Shown: positions 29,109 through 37,612, counted from the stretch's first letter. The stretch is 64,000 nucleotides of DNA from Achromobacter deleyi (GCF_902859705.1 NZ_CADIJO010000012.1:148417-212416); one strand, 5' to 3'. Notes: generated from the sequence alone by a model not told the origin. Translations and numbers: made by a program.

Positions 29109-29639
29109 TCAGGCGGATGGGGCGGGCTGCGCGGCCGCGCCGGGCGGTTTGCCATAGAGCACCCGGGCGCACGCCACGCCGCCGACCAGCCCCGGCAATC
29201 CCCCCATGAGCAACAGCGCCGTCAGGTCCGACCACGAGTAGTCGCGTGATCCGAATCCCAGTTGAAAAATCGTGGCATACAAGCCGCCCAGCAGACCGGG
29301 CCAGCAGTACGAACGCCATGACACGCGGGCCGGCCGAAAGGCGCCCGCCACCCCGCCGGACAGCAAGGCTGGCACCCCGCCGAAGAGGTAGGAATAGGGC
29401 ACCAGGAAAATCATCATCGGCAGGTTCTTCAGCGCTTCCAGGTCGAGGGCCGCGACGGTTACCAGCAGCGCAAAAGCGCCAACTCCCACAGGCGGCCCCA
29501 GGGCGACAAACAGGCCCGCGCCGCCCGCCGCGCTGCGCAAGATATCGCCGGGCGTCTTGCCGGCAGGACGGCGCCAGAGGCGCCACAGCAACGCGGCCAG
29601 TGACAGCGTCGTCAGCACGCAAACGGAAAACAGCAGCAA
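29109..29639 (-). CDS. Integral membrane protein, unknown function
   Basis: About 176 residues with five or so hydrophobic segments (LLFSVCVLTTLSLAALLW, GLFVALGPPVGVGAFALLVT, IFLVPYSYLFGGVPALLSG, WPGLLGGLYATIFQLG, ALLLMGGLPGLVGGVACA). Gly/Pro-rich helices are typical of small bacterial membrane proteins without assigned role. The start is uncertain: a TTG at 29639 follows AAGGA, but a GTG further in is possible. It follows the 119-residue cytoplasmic gene by 12 bp. Confidence 0.6.
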   Translation of the reverse strand: MLLFSVCVLTTLSLAALLWRLWRRPAGKTPGDILRSAAGGAGLFVALGPPVGVGAFALLVTVAALDLEALKNLPMMIFLVPYSYLFGGVPALLSGGVAGAFRPARVSWRSYCWPGLLGGLYATIFQLGFGSRDYSWSDLTALLLMGGLPGLVGGVACARVLYGKPPGAAAQPAPSA

Positions 29640-29651
29640 AACGGAATGTCC

Positions 29652-30011
29652 TTATTCAGGCGCCGGCTTGTTGGGGAACAGGTTCAGCGACAGGATGGCG
29701 TCGGGGTAGGTGGCCAGCAGCATGCCGGACATATGGCCGTGCAGTGCGCCGAACAATGACCAGTTCAAAGGCTCGGTGCCGGGCAAGAGGTCCAGCAGCA
29801 TCAATTGCCCAGTGCGCACCGTGCCCACGAAATACGCGCGCTCGTCGTGCTGGCCGGTGGGCGTGGCGCGGTAGATCTTGGTGGCGCGGGCGCTGTCATC
29901 CTTGCGCCAGGTGTTGCCGCCCGTACTGCTCTTGGCGCCGATGGGCGCGATGTCCGCCTGGATGGTTTCCCAAAGGGCGCGGGCGTTGGCGGCGTAGACG
30001 ACGATGGTCAT
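29652..30011 (-). CDS. Small soluble protein, unknown function
   Basis: 119 residues without signal peptide or membrane helix, starting MTIVVYAANARALWETIQAD. Later segments are RATKIYRATPTGQHDERAYF and PLNWSLFGALHGHMSGMLLA. It appears to be a cytoplasmic protein in front of the small membrane-protein gene with which it is probably co-transcribed. No family recognised. Confidence 0.6.
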   Translation of the reverse strand: MTIVVYAANARALWETIQADIAPIGAKSSTGGNTWRKDDSARATKIYRATPTGQHDERAYFVGTVRTGQLMLLDLLPGTEPLNWSLFGALHGHMSGMLLATYPDAILSLNLFPNKPAPE

Positions 30012-30124
30012 GGGTGCGCAGTCCTGTAAGAAAGAGGGGACGCAGCAAAGGTACCAATGTCGCGGGGTTCCGGCAAGCGGCCGATGACGCGCCGCCGTCG
30101 GCCTGGGCGCCATACATGGCAACG

Positions 30125-30511
30125 CTAATCGCCCGCCAGCTCGCGCAGTTCGCTGGCGCGATTGGCGTTGAGCAGCATCGGGCAGTAGCCATACATTGGC
30201 GACCCGACGTGCGCGCCGGCCAGCGAGCAGTGGCCGTTGCGATAGACCAGCCAGGCCTTCTGCGCTTCTTCGAGCTTGACGGCGTCGTCCGGAAACTCGG
30301 TGGCCAGGCGCGCGTGGACCTTGGCGTACTGGGCGTTGATCTCGCGTTTGGCTGCGGACGATACCGCGCTGGAGCACGCTTCGACGGTGCCGTTGTTGAC
30401 GGCGCCGGCGTCTTTCAGGCAGCGGTCGTACTGGTCCATGTAGTCCGGCGGGGCGGCCAGGGCCAGGGCGGGAGACAACATCAAAGTCAGCGCGAAAGCG
30501 TGTCGGATCAT
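30125..30511 (-). CDS. LprI/DUF1311-type periplasmic protein
   Basis: 128 residues with a signal peptide (HAFALTLMLSPALALAAP). The mature protein is helical with paired cysteines (YDRCLKD, EACSSA, GHCSLAG, GYCPML) and the signature LEEAQKAWLVYRNGHC of the DUF1311/LprI family, some members of which inhibit host lysozyme. The divergent polyol operon promoter begins about 105 bp upstream of its start. Confidence 0.78.
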   Translation of the reverse strand: MIRHAFALTLMLSPALALAAPPDYMDQYDRCLKDAGAVNNGTVEACSSAVSSAAKREINAQYAKVHARLATEFPDDAVKLEEAQKAWLVYRNGHCSLAGAHVGSPMYGYCPMLLNANRASELRELAGD

Positions 30512-30615
30512 GGCGGCGCGAAGGGTAATCCAGGGGTTTTGAATAGGGTGAACACGCGCTCGAATTGGCGTGCAGGCCAAGCATACCGCCTGCCGCGGAT
30601 TGGTGTTTCTCCTGC

Positions 30616-30644
30616 TTGACACTCATCGGGTTAGTCCATAAAGT
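30616..30644 (+). promoter_or_regulatory. Sigma70-type promoter of the polyol operon
   Basis: TTGACA (30616-30621, perfect -35) is followed after 17 nt by TAAAGT (30639-30644, -10). Transcription would start near 30651, giving a leader of about 94 nt before the MFS start codon that contains two hairpins. Confidence 0.72.
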
Positions 30645-30660
30645 CACCGCACAGATTTAG

Positions 30661-30691
30661 ATAAAAGACCATCTGTAAGATGGTCTTTTAT
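30661..30691 (+). promoter_or_regulatory. Leader hairpin, candidate GlpP-controlled terminator
   Basis: Perfect inverted repeat ATAAAAGACCATCT / AGATGGTCTTTTAT around a GTA loop. The 3' arm ends GGTCTTTTAT, so its RNA looks like a weak intrinsic terminator about 10-40 nt after the predicted start site. The operon's last gene is a GlpP homologue, and in Bacillus GlpP with glycerol-3-phosphate allows readthrough of a leader terminator before glpD. A DNA operator role is the main alternative. Confidence 0.6.
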
Positions 30692-30710
30692 CGCGTGCAC
30701 GTTGCGTCGA

Positions 30711-30736
30711 CCTCTTACAGAAATAATTCCAAGAGG
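30711..30736 (+). promoter_or_regulatory. Second leader hairpin covering the ribosome-binding site
   Basis: CCTCTT (30711-30716) can pair with AAGAGG (30731-30736) across a 14-nt AU-rich loop. AAGAGG is the Shine-Dalgarno sequence of the MFS gene (start GTG at 30745). The hairpin could limit translation until opened. Confidence 0.45.
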
Positions 30737-30744
30737 AGACAGTC

Positions 30745-32202
30745 GTGCAATCAACATCCGTCAAGCTGCGTGGCATCGACGATGTCATCGCCTACATCGA
30801 TTCTCGTCCGGGCATCGTGGGCCGAGCCGGCCTTATCTGGTGGCTCGCCCTGGGTGGCCTGTTTCTCGACGCATTCGCCAATTCCGCGCTGAGCGCGGGC
30901 CTCGGACCCATGACGCGCAACCTTGGCCTGACGGCCGGCCAGGTGGCGCTGATGACCTCGTTTGCCTCGTGGGTGGCGATCGCGTTCAACCCCATCGGCG
31001 GCTGGATGGCGGATCGCTGGGGCCGCATGCGGCCGCTGATCGCGGCCAAGCTGCTGGCGCTGATCGGCGCGTTGCTGGTGGTGTTTGCGCCGTCGTTCGA
31101 GGTGATCCTGGCGGGCCGGTTCTTCGTGGGCGCGGCTTATGGCATCGACTTCGCGATTGCGATGGCGGTGCTGGCCGAGTTCACGCCGGTCAAGTTCAAG
31201 AGCCGGCTCAATACCTGGCAGGGCATGTGGTACACGGCGGTCTGCGCCAACCTGTTGCTGGCGCTGCTGTTCTATTCGTGGGATGTGGGCGACGCGATCT
31301 GGCGCTATTCGGTGGCGGCCACCGCCGTATTCGCCGTGACCATCCTGCTGCTCCAGTTGCGCTTCATGGTCGAAAGCCCGATCTGGCTGGCGCGCAAGGA
31401 GCGGGTCGACGAGGCCGCCGCGGCGATGACGCGCATCTACGCGCAGCCATTCACCGCCGCGCCATTGGCCGAACGCGTACCGGTGGCCAATCAGGCCCGG
31501 CGTGGGCTGGCCAACGTGCTGCTGATCTTTCGTGGCGTGTATCTGCCGCGCACCATCCTGGCGGCCACGGTGCAGATCGGGCAGTCGATCCAGTATTTCG
31601 CGGTGGGCTGGTACCTGCCGCTGATCAGCGCGGCGCTGTTCGGCAAGGACTTCGTCTATGCCACGGTGGGCGCGCTGGTGTTCAACGTGTTCGGCATTTT
31701 CGGCGGCTTCATGTCGCCGTACATCGGCCGCAAGCTGGGCTTGCGGCGCGCGTCGGCGTTCGGGTTTGCCGCCGTGTTCCTGATGCTGCTCATCCTGGGC
31801 ACCTTCCACGGCAAGATGCCGATGTGGCTGGCGGTGGTAGTGCCGTCTCTTTTCATCCTGTTCCATTCCGGCGGGCCGGGCGCCAACGGCAAGAGCCTGT
31901 CGTCGCTGTCATTCCGTGGCGAATTGCGGGCCGGCGCCAACGGCGTCATCGGCGCACTGGGTTCGATTGGCGCGGCGGTCGGGCTGCTGGTGTTTCCGCT
32001 GTTCCGCGAAAACTACGGGCTGGAGAAGACCTTCCTGATTCTGTCGGTGGTGCCGCTCATCGCCAGCATCATCTGCTTTGCCATCAAATGGGACCCCACC
32101 CGCAGCGGGATCAATCCCGACAACGAGGCCGGGGCCCCGCAATTCAAGGGCGACGAGACCCTGCCCGCGCTGGACCCCGTCTTGGGGAAAACGGCGCGAT
32201 GA
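30745..32202 (+). CDS. MFS transporter (sugar/polyol porter type)
   Basis: 485 residues with twelve predicted membrane helices. The MFS signature GGWMADRWGRMRPLIAAK lies in the loop between helices 2 and 3, and RFMVESPIWLARKERVDEA follows helix 6 as in the sugar-porter subfamily. A GTG start at 30745 follows AAGAGGAGA. It is the first gene of a five-gene operon with a kinase, a GlpD-type dehydrogenase, an FAD oxidase and GlpP, so it probably imports glycerol or a related polyol. The substrate is inferred from context only. Its stop overlaps the kinase start. Confidence 0.88.
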   Translation: MQSTSVKLRGIDDVIAYIDSRPGIVGRAGLIWWLALGGLFLDAFANSALSAGLGPMTRNLGLTAGQVALMTSFASWVAIAFNPIGGWMADRWGRMRPLIAAKLLALIGALLVVFAPSFEVILAGRFFVGAAYGIDFAIAMAVLAEFTPVKFKSRLNTWQGMWYTAVCANLLLALLFYSWDVGDAIWRYSVAATAVFAVTILLLQLRFMVESPIWLARKERVDEAAAAMTRIYAQPFTAAPLAERVPVANQARRGLANVLLIFRGVYLPRTILAATVQIGQSIQYFAVGWYLPLISAALFGKDFVYATVGALVFNVFGIFGGFMSPYIGRKLGLRRASAFGFAAVFLMLLILGTFHGKMPMWLAVVVPSLFILFHSGGPGANGKSLSSLSFRGELRAGANGVIGALGSIGAAVGLLVFPLFRENYGLEKTFLILSVVPLIASIICFAIKWDPTRSGINPDNEAGAPQFKGDETLPALDPVLGKTAR

Positions 32203-33755
32203 CGGACGGAGACACTATGCACAAAGACGTGATCCTGGCCATCGATGCCGGCACCTCGGGGACCCGCGCGGCCCTGGTGTCGGGCGACGGCCATGTATCG
32301 GGGCAGCAGTACCTGTCGCTCCAGGTCGATACGCCGCGACCTGGCGTGGTCGAGCAGGACGCCAACGCCATCCTGGAACGGACGGTGCAGGTATGCCGCC
32401 AGGTCGTCGAACAGGCGCGCCAGGATGGCCGCGAGATTGCGGCGCTGGCGCTGGCCACGCAACGCGCGACGTCGGTGCTGTGGGACACCACCACCGGCCG
32501 TGCGTTGGTGCCGGCGATGGTGTGGCAGGACACGCGCTACGTCGATGAACTCGATCGCCTGGCCCCGGCCTGGAATGCGCGTCTGCTTGCGCAGGTAGGG
32601 CGTCCGGCCGGCGTGCGTTCGCCGTATCTGTGGGCCGCGCGCCACCTGCGCGATACGCCCGCGGTGGCGCAGGCCTGGCGCGAAAGGCGGCTGGCATTCG
32701 GCACGGTCGATACCTGGCTGCTGTGGCACCTGTCGGACCGCCGCGAATGCGTCACGACGCCCACCAACGCCACCTCTGCCGGCGCGTACGTGCTGGCCGA
32801 CCATTGCTATTACCTGGACTGGATCGACGCGCTGGAATTTCCGCGTGAACTGCTGCCCGCCCTGCGCCAGGAAGCCGATGACTTCGGCCATACCCGCACA
32901 GATCTGCTGGGCATCGCCGTGCCGATCCGCGCATCGGCGGGGGACCAGCATGCCGGCGCCGTCGGGCTGGGGTGCCTGGACCGCGGGCAGGCGATGTGCG
33001 TGCACGGCACCGGCAGCTTTGTCGACTTGATCATCGGGCCCCAGCCCCCCGTGAACAGCGGCCGCTACGAAGGCTCGTTGACCATGACGGCGCGGCGCCA
33101 GGATCAGGTCTCGCACTTCGCGGTCGAGACGTTTGTCGCCACGACCGGGTCGGCCTTGAACTGGGTCTGCGACAAGCTGAAGTGGTTCCAGAACGCGCAG
33201 GAAATCAGTGCCTTGGCCGCCACGGCCGAATCCGCCGGCGGCGTGACGTTCATTCCGGCCCTGACGGGCTTGCGGGTGCCGCGCATGGAAGCCGGGGCGC
33301 GCGCGTCGCTGACTGGCATCTCCATGGCAACCACGCAGGCCGAGGTGGCCTACGCCATTCTGGAAGGCATCGCCCATTCGGTCGCCAGCTGCATCGAGGC
33401 GGACGAGGAAGTGTCGGGCGTGCAGGTGTCGGAACTGGTGGTCGGGGGCGGCCTGTCGTGCAGCGATCCGCTTCTGCGCATCCAGGCGGACCTGCTGGGC
33501 ATTCCGATACGCCGCATGCAGGAAGCCGACCGCGCCAGCCTGCGCGGCGTGGCGTTCCTGGCAGGCGCCTCGGGCCTGTTCTGGCCGTCGTTGCAGGCGG
33601 CGCGCGATACCGCCGCCACCGACGCGGTGTTCCTGCCATCGCTGGCGGCCGACGCGCGCGCCCGGCGGCGGGCGCTGTGGCATTCGCGCGTTGAATCCGA
33701 ATTGGCCCATGCGGGCCTGTACCCCCACGACAAACAGGAGGCATTGCGCACATGA
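32199..33755 (+). CDS. FGGY-family carbohydrate kinase (glycerol kinase-like)
   Basis: 518 residues. ATP-dependent polyol/sugar kinase with the N-terminal phosphate loop LAIDAGTSGTRAALV and substrate region MVWQDTRYVDEL. The central motif SAGDQHAGAVGLG is near-universal, and the FGGY C-terminal signature VVGGGLSCSDPLLRIQADLL is followed by LRGVAFLAG. It resembles glycerol kinase in overall pattern but the context allows erythritol or another polyol. ATGA overlaps join it to both neighbours, so stoichiometric co-expression with the dehydrogenase is likely. Confidence 0.9.
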   Translation: MTDGDTMHKDVILAIDAGTSGTRAALVSGDGHVSGQQYLSLQVDTPRPGVVEQDANAILERTVQVCRQVVEQARQDGREIAALALATQRATSVLWDTTTGRALVPAMVWQDTRYVDELDRLAPAWNARLLAQVGRPAGVRSPYLWAARHLRDTPAVAQAWRERRLAFGTVDTWLLWHLSDRRECVTTPTNATSAGAYVLADHCYYLDWIDALEFPRELLPALRQEADDFGHTRTDLLGIAVPIRASAGDQHAGAVGLGCLDRGQAMCVHGTGSFVDLIIGPQPPVNSGRYEGSLTMTARRQDQVSHFAVETFVATTGSALNWVCDKLKWFQNAQEISALAATAESAGGVTFIPALTGLRVPRMEAGARASLTGISMATTQAEVAYAILEGIAHSVASCIEADEEVSGVQVSELVVGGGLSCSDPLLRIQADLLGIPIRRMQEADRASLRGVAFLAGASGLFWPSLQAARDTAATDAVFLPSLAADARARRRALWHSRVESELAHAGLYPHDKQEALRT

Positions 33756-35431
33756 TCGGGTGGCCATCAAGAAAGCCCAGGAAGGACCGGGCCGACATGA
33801 CCCGCGGCGAACCGCTGCGGCTGGTCCGCCAGGAGCAGTCGGACCGGTTGGGCAGCGAGCAGTTCGATATGTTGATCATCGGCGGCGGCATCACGGGCGC
33901 CTACGCCGCGCTGGATGCCAGCCTGCGCGGCTATCGCGTGGCGCTGGTGGAAAAAGACGACTTTGCGTCGGGCACGTCGTCGAAGTCTTCGAAGATGGTG
34001 CACGGCGGGCTGCGCTACATCGAACAGGGCAACCTGGGGCTGGTGCGCCATTCGCTGCACGAGCGCCAGCGGCTGCGCCGCAATGCCCGCCATCTGGTGC
34101 AACGCCTGCCTTTCCTGTTTCCCATCCTGGAACGCGACGGGGTGTTCGACAAGCGGCTGGCCAAGGCCTTCGAAAGCCTGCTGTGGACCTACGACCTGGC
34201 AGGCGGCTGGCGCGAAGGCATCCTGCACCAGAAGCTGACGCCGGCCGAGGTGCTGTCGCATTGCCCGACCTTCAAGCTGGATGGCCTGCTGGGCGGCTTC
34301 CTGTATTTCGACGCACGGGTGGACGACGCGCGGCTCACGCTGGCGGTCGCGCGCACCGCGGCTTTCCATGGTGCGGCCGTGCTGAACCATGCCAAGGCGG
34401 TCGAGGTCACGCGAGACGCCCACGGTCGGGTCGACGGCGCCATCGTGCAGGCGGGGCAGACCGAAATCCGCGTGCGGGCCGCAGTGGTCGTCATGGCCAC
34501 CGGGGTGTGGCTGCGCGACTGGAACGGCAGCCGCAAGGACGATCCGCAGGCGCTGCACATCCGTCCGGCCAAGGGCGTGCATGTGGCGGTGCCGTGGCTG
34601 AAGGTGCGCAACGACTGCACCGTGACGATTCCCGTGCCCGGACGCAGCCGCCGCGCCACCATCACGCGGTGGGGCAACGTGTCCTACCTGGGCACGACGG
34701 ACGAAGACTACGACGGCGACCTGGACGACGTCCATTGCACCCGCCGCGAGCTGGACTTCCTGCTGGAAGGCGCCCGCTCGGCGCTCAAGACCGATCTGTG
34801 TGCCGACGACGTGGTGGGCAGCATCGCCGGCTGCCGTCCGCTGGTGGCGCCGCCGGGCGGCAAGACGCTGGAAATCAAGCGCAACCACGAAATCCGGGTG
34901 GCAGCCGACGGCCTGGTGACCATCGTGGGCGGCAAGCTGACGACATCGCGCCACATGGCCGAGCAGACCATCGACGCCGCGCAGAAGGTGCTGGGCAAGA
35001 AGGCGCGCTGCATCACCGCCAGCGCCTTCCTGTTGGGCGCGGCGGGCTACGACCCGCAAGCCATCGTGGCCTCGGGCGGCCTGTCGGCGCACCTGGGCGA
35101 ACGCTACGGCACCGAGGCGCGTTTTGTCAGCGACCTGATGCAGCAAGACCCGGCGCTGACCGCACCGTTGGTGGCCGGGCTGCCTTACACCGAGGCCGAA
35201 GCCCTGTACGCCGTGCGCCACGAATTGGCGGCCACCGTTGAAGACGTGCTGTCGCGCCGCATGCGGGCGCGGCTGATGGCGCGCGATGCCTCGGCGCTGG
35301 CCGCGGCGCGCGTGGGCCAGATTCTGCAGGCCGAACTGGGCCTGTCCGATACCGAAGTGGCGCGGCAAGTGAACGGCTACCGCGCCGCGATCCAACATGA
35401 AAAGTCCGTACTAATGGGAGACGACTCGTGA
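33752..35431 (+). CDS. glpD: FAD-dependent glycerol-3-phosphate dehydrogenase (GlpD family)
   Basis: 559 residues. Membrane-associated flavoprotein that oxidises glycerol-3-phosphate, or a related polyol phosphate, to the keto form and passes electrons to quinone. FAD-binding LIIGGGITGAYAALDASLRG at about residues 41-60 is followed by the family block SSKSSKMVHGGLRYIEQGNL. DVVGSIAGCRPLV and VGGKLTTSRHMAEQ are also typical. The first start (33752) overlaps the kinase stop. An internal ATG at 33797 would remove a 15-residue basic leader. A paralogue such as EryB acting on erythritol phosphate cannot be excluded. Confidence 0.92.
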   Translation: MIGWPSRKPRKDRADMTRGEPLRLVRQEQSDRLGSEQFDMLIIGGGITGAYAALDASLRGYRVALVEKDDFASGTSSKSSKMVHGGLRYIEQGNLGLVRHSLHERQRLRRNARHLVQRLPFLFPILERDGVFDKRLAKAFESLLWTYDLAGGWREGILHQKLTPAEVLSHCPTFKLDGLLGGFLYFDARVDDARLTLAVARTAAFHGAAVLNHAKAVEVTRDAHGRVDGAIVQAGQTEIRVRAAVVVMATGVWLRDWNGSRKDDPQALHIRPAKGVHVAVPWLKVRNDCTVTIPVPGRSRRATITRWGNVSYLGTTDEDYDGDLDDVHCTRRELDFLLEGARSALKTDLCADDVVGSIAGCRPLVAPPGGKTLEIKRNHEIRVAADGLVTIVGGKLTTSRHMAEQTIDAAQKVLGKKARCITASAFLLGAAGYDPQAIVASGGLSAHLGERYGTEARFVSDLMQQDPALTAPLVAGLPYTEAEALYAVRHELAATVEDVLSRRMRARLMARDASALAAARVGQILQAELGLSDTEVARQVNGYRAAIQHEKSVLMGDDS

Positions 35432-36996
35432 TCAGCAAAGAGGCAATCAAGCGCGGTTACAACCGTGGCAACTACGTGGTGGGCGCGCACACGCCGCCGG
35501 GCTATGCGGCGGGTTTGAAAGAGACCGGCACGCAACCTGGCACGCAACCCGGCCTGCAACGCGACCCGGTCGCGGTGGCGCCTGAGCAGATCCAGGCGCT
35601 GCGCGCCGCGGCAGACGAGGTGCTGACCGCCACCGCCGACGCGGTGGCCTGGACGCGCGACTGGTGGGCCGGGTCGATGATGACCGAAACGGCGGGCCGG
35701 CCCGCCACGCCGCACGCGGTGATCGTCAAAGTGTCGACCGTGGCGCAGATCCAGGCCGTGATGCGTATCGCCCACGCGGCTGCCATCCCCGTCACCGTAT
35801 CGGCCGGCCGCAGCAACGTCACCGGCGCCGCACTGCCGCTGCGCGGCGGCATCGTGCTGGACGTCTGCCAGTTGAACCGGTTGATCGGCATCGACCGCGA
35901 AAGCCAGATCGTCGAGGTCGAGGCCGGCATGTTCGGCGATGTGTTCGAACAGACCATCCAGCGCGATTTCGGCCTGACGATGGGCCATTGGCCGTCGTCG
36001 TTCGGTATCAGCACGGTGGGCGGCTGGGTGGCGTGCCGCGGGGCAGGGCAGTTGTCCACGCGCTACGGCAAGATCGAAGACATGGTGTTCGGCATGGACG
36101 TGGTGCTGGCCGACGGCAGCCTGATCACCGTGGGCGGCTATTCCCGTGCAGCGTTGGGGCCGGACCTGCAACAGGTCTTCATCGGTTCGGAAGGCACGCT
36201 GGGCGTGGTGGTGCGCGTGCGCCTGAAACTGCACCGGCTGCCCGATTACGGCCGTGCCATCGCCTACGGCTTCAAGACCTTCGCGGCGGGCCTGGAGGCC
36301 TGCCGCCAGATCATGCAGCGCGGCGCCAACCCGGCGGCGCTGCGGCTGTACGACGAACTGGAAAGCGGGGTGCAGTTCAATCAGCCGGACCTGAACGTGC
36401 TGCTGGTGGCCGACGAGGGGCCACAGCCTGTCGTCGATGCCGTCATGCAGATCAGTGAAGCCGTGTGCCGCGAAACGGGCGAACCGCTGGACGGCGAGGC
36501 GGTGTTCGAACGCTGGCTGGAAACCCGTTACCTGACGGGCAAAAGCGCCGAAGGCTTCAAGCGCAGCCCGGGTTTCGTGGCCGATACGCTGGAAATGGCG
36601 GGGCGCTGGAGCGACCTGCCCGCGATCTACGACGAGGTCGTGGCCGCCATCAATGCGGTGCCGGGCACGCTGGCCGGGTCGGCGCACCAGTCGCATGCGT
36701 ACGGGGACGGCGCGTGCCTGTATTTTTCGCTGCGCGGCGAAGTCGCTGTCGAAGACCGGGTCTCGTGGTATCGGCAGGCCTGGGACGCCGCCAACGCGGT
36801 GTTGATTAAATATAATGCCGCGCTCAGCCACCACCATGGGGTGGGCCTGCTGCGCGCGCCATACATGCGCGAATCGCTGGGGCCGGCCTTCGCGGTGCTG
36901 CTCGCGGTGAAGCGGGCGCTGGATCCGAAAAACATCCTCAACCCGGGAAAGCTCGGCCTGACGGACGAACTCTTCTACGATCAGGGCAGGCAATAA
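35428..36996 (+). CDS. FAD-binding oxidoreductase resembling alkyl-dihydroxyacetonephosphate synthase
   Basis: 522 residues of the vanillyl-alcohol-oxidase superfamily. The PCMH-type FAD domain is at about 92-270 (IPVTVSAGRSNVTGAALPLR; FGISTVGGWVACRGAGQLST). The C-terminal SHHHGVGLLRAPYM contains the triple histidine (H468-H470) that is catalytic in AGPS, the ether-lipid enzyme that acts on acyl-DHAP. The ending DPKNILNPGKLGL is standard for the superfamily. GTGA overlap with glpD. Because DHAP is the product of GlpD, a role with a DHAP derivative is plausible, but whether it makes an ether bond or simply oxidises a hydroxy acid is unknown. Confidence 0.85.
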   Translation: MISKEAIKRGYNRGNYVVGAHTPPGYAAGLKETGTQPGTQPGLQRDPVAVAPEQIQALRAAADEVLTATADAVAWTRDWWAGSMMTETAGRPATPHAVIVKVSTVAQIQAVMRIAHAAAIPVTVSAGRSNVTGAALPLRGGIVLDVCQLNRLIGIDRESQIVEVEAGMFGDVFEQTIQRDFGLTMGHWPSSFGISTVGGWVACRGAGQLSTRYGKIEDMVFGMDVVLADGSLITVGGYSRAALGPDLQQVFIGSEGTLGVVVRVRLKLHRLPDYGRAIAYGFKTFAAGLEACRQIMQRGANPAALRLYDELESGVQFNQPDLNVLLVADEGPQPVVDAVMQISEAVCRETGEPLDGEAVFERWLETRYLTGKSAEGFKRSPGFVADTLEMAGRWSDLPAIYDEVVAAINAVPGTLAGSAHQSHAYGDGACLYFSLRGEVAVEDRVSWYRQAWDAANAVLIKYNAALSHHHGVGLLRAPYMRESLGPAFAVLLAVKRALDPKNILNPGKLGLTDELFYDQGRQ

Positions 36997-36997
36997 C

Positions 36998-37579
36998 ATG
37001 GACAGGTCACTCGGGGCATGCCTTTCGCGGCATCCGGTCATTGCCACGCTGTACGGGCCGGAGCAGATCAACGCCTTCGTGGGCAGCGCAGCCGAGATCG
37101 GCATCGTGGCCAACGTCGAGCTGCGCAAGCTTGCGCCGGTGATCGCCGCCTTGAATCGGGCGGGCAAGTACGTCATCGTCAACATCGACAGCTGCGAAGG
37201 CCTGTCGCAGGACAAGGGCGGCGTGGACTACCTGGCCGACATCGGCGTGGCCAGCCTGGTGTCCACTCGCGTTGCCACCATCCAGCGTGCCAATCGCGCC
37301 GGCATGGTGACGATGCAGAAGGTGTTCGTGACCGACCGGTCCACCTGGCCGCGCAGCGTCAAGGCGCTGGAACAGAGCGACCCCAACCTGGTGCAGATCA
37401 TGCCGGCGCCGATGCTGGCTCACATGGCGCCGCAGGACCTGAAGGCGCTGCCGCCCATCGTGGCGTCGGGCTTTGTCTGCAACCAGGGGGACGTGGCCGC
37501 CGCATTGAAACAGGGCGCGGTGGCGGTGTCGACCAGCGACGCGGTGCTGTGGAGCGTGGACCCGAAAGCGCTGCGATAG
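36998..37579 (+). CDS. glpP: GlpP-family glycerol-3-phosphate-responsive antiterminator
   Basis: 193 residues, the same length as Bacillus GlpP and alike throughout. Landmarks: KYVIVNIDSCEGLSQDKGGV, ASLVSTRVATIQRANRAGM, QKVFVTDRSTW, NLVQIMPAPML, and IVASGFVCNQGDVAAALKQG followed by AVAVSTSDAVLW. GlpP is a TIM-barrel RNA-binding protein that, with glycerol-3-phosphate bound, lets RNA polymerase pass a leader terminator. One base separates it from the preceding stop codon, so it is the last gene of the operon, which has a fitting leader hairpin at 30661-30691. GlpP is best known from Firmicutes. Confidence 0.93.
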   Translation: MDRSLGACLSRHPVIATLYGPEQINAFVGSAAEIGIVANVELRKLAPVIAALNRAGKYVIVNIDSCEGLSQDKGGVDYLADIGVASLVSTRVATIQRANRAGMVTMQKVFVTDRSTWPRSVKALEQSDPNLVQIMPAPMLAHMAPQDLKALPPIVASGFVCNQGDVAAALKQGAVAVSTSDAVLWSVDPKALR

Positions 37580-37596
37580 CGCCGCAGCGCTTTCGG
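37562..37596. terminator. Perfect 14-bp hairpin at the end of the polyol operon
   Basis: CCGAAAGCGCTGCG and CGCAGCGCTTTCGG pair around a 7-nt loop that contains the glpP stop codon. It lies 17 bp before the end of the convergent Bug-protein gene. There is no T-run, so it is a hairpin-type bidirectional end rather than a textbook terminator. Confidence 0.65.
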
Positions 37597-37612
37597 CCGG
37601 CCGTGGCGGACG

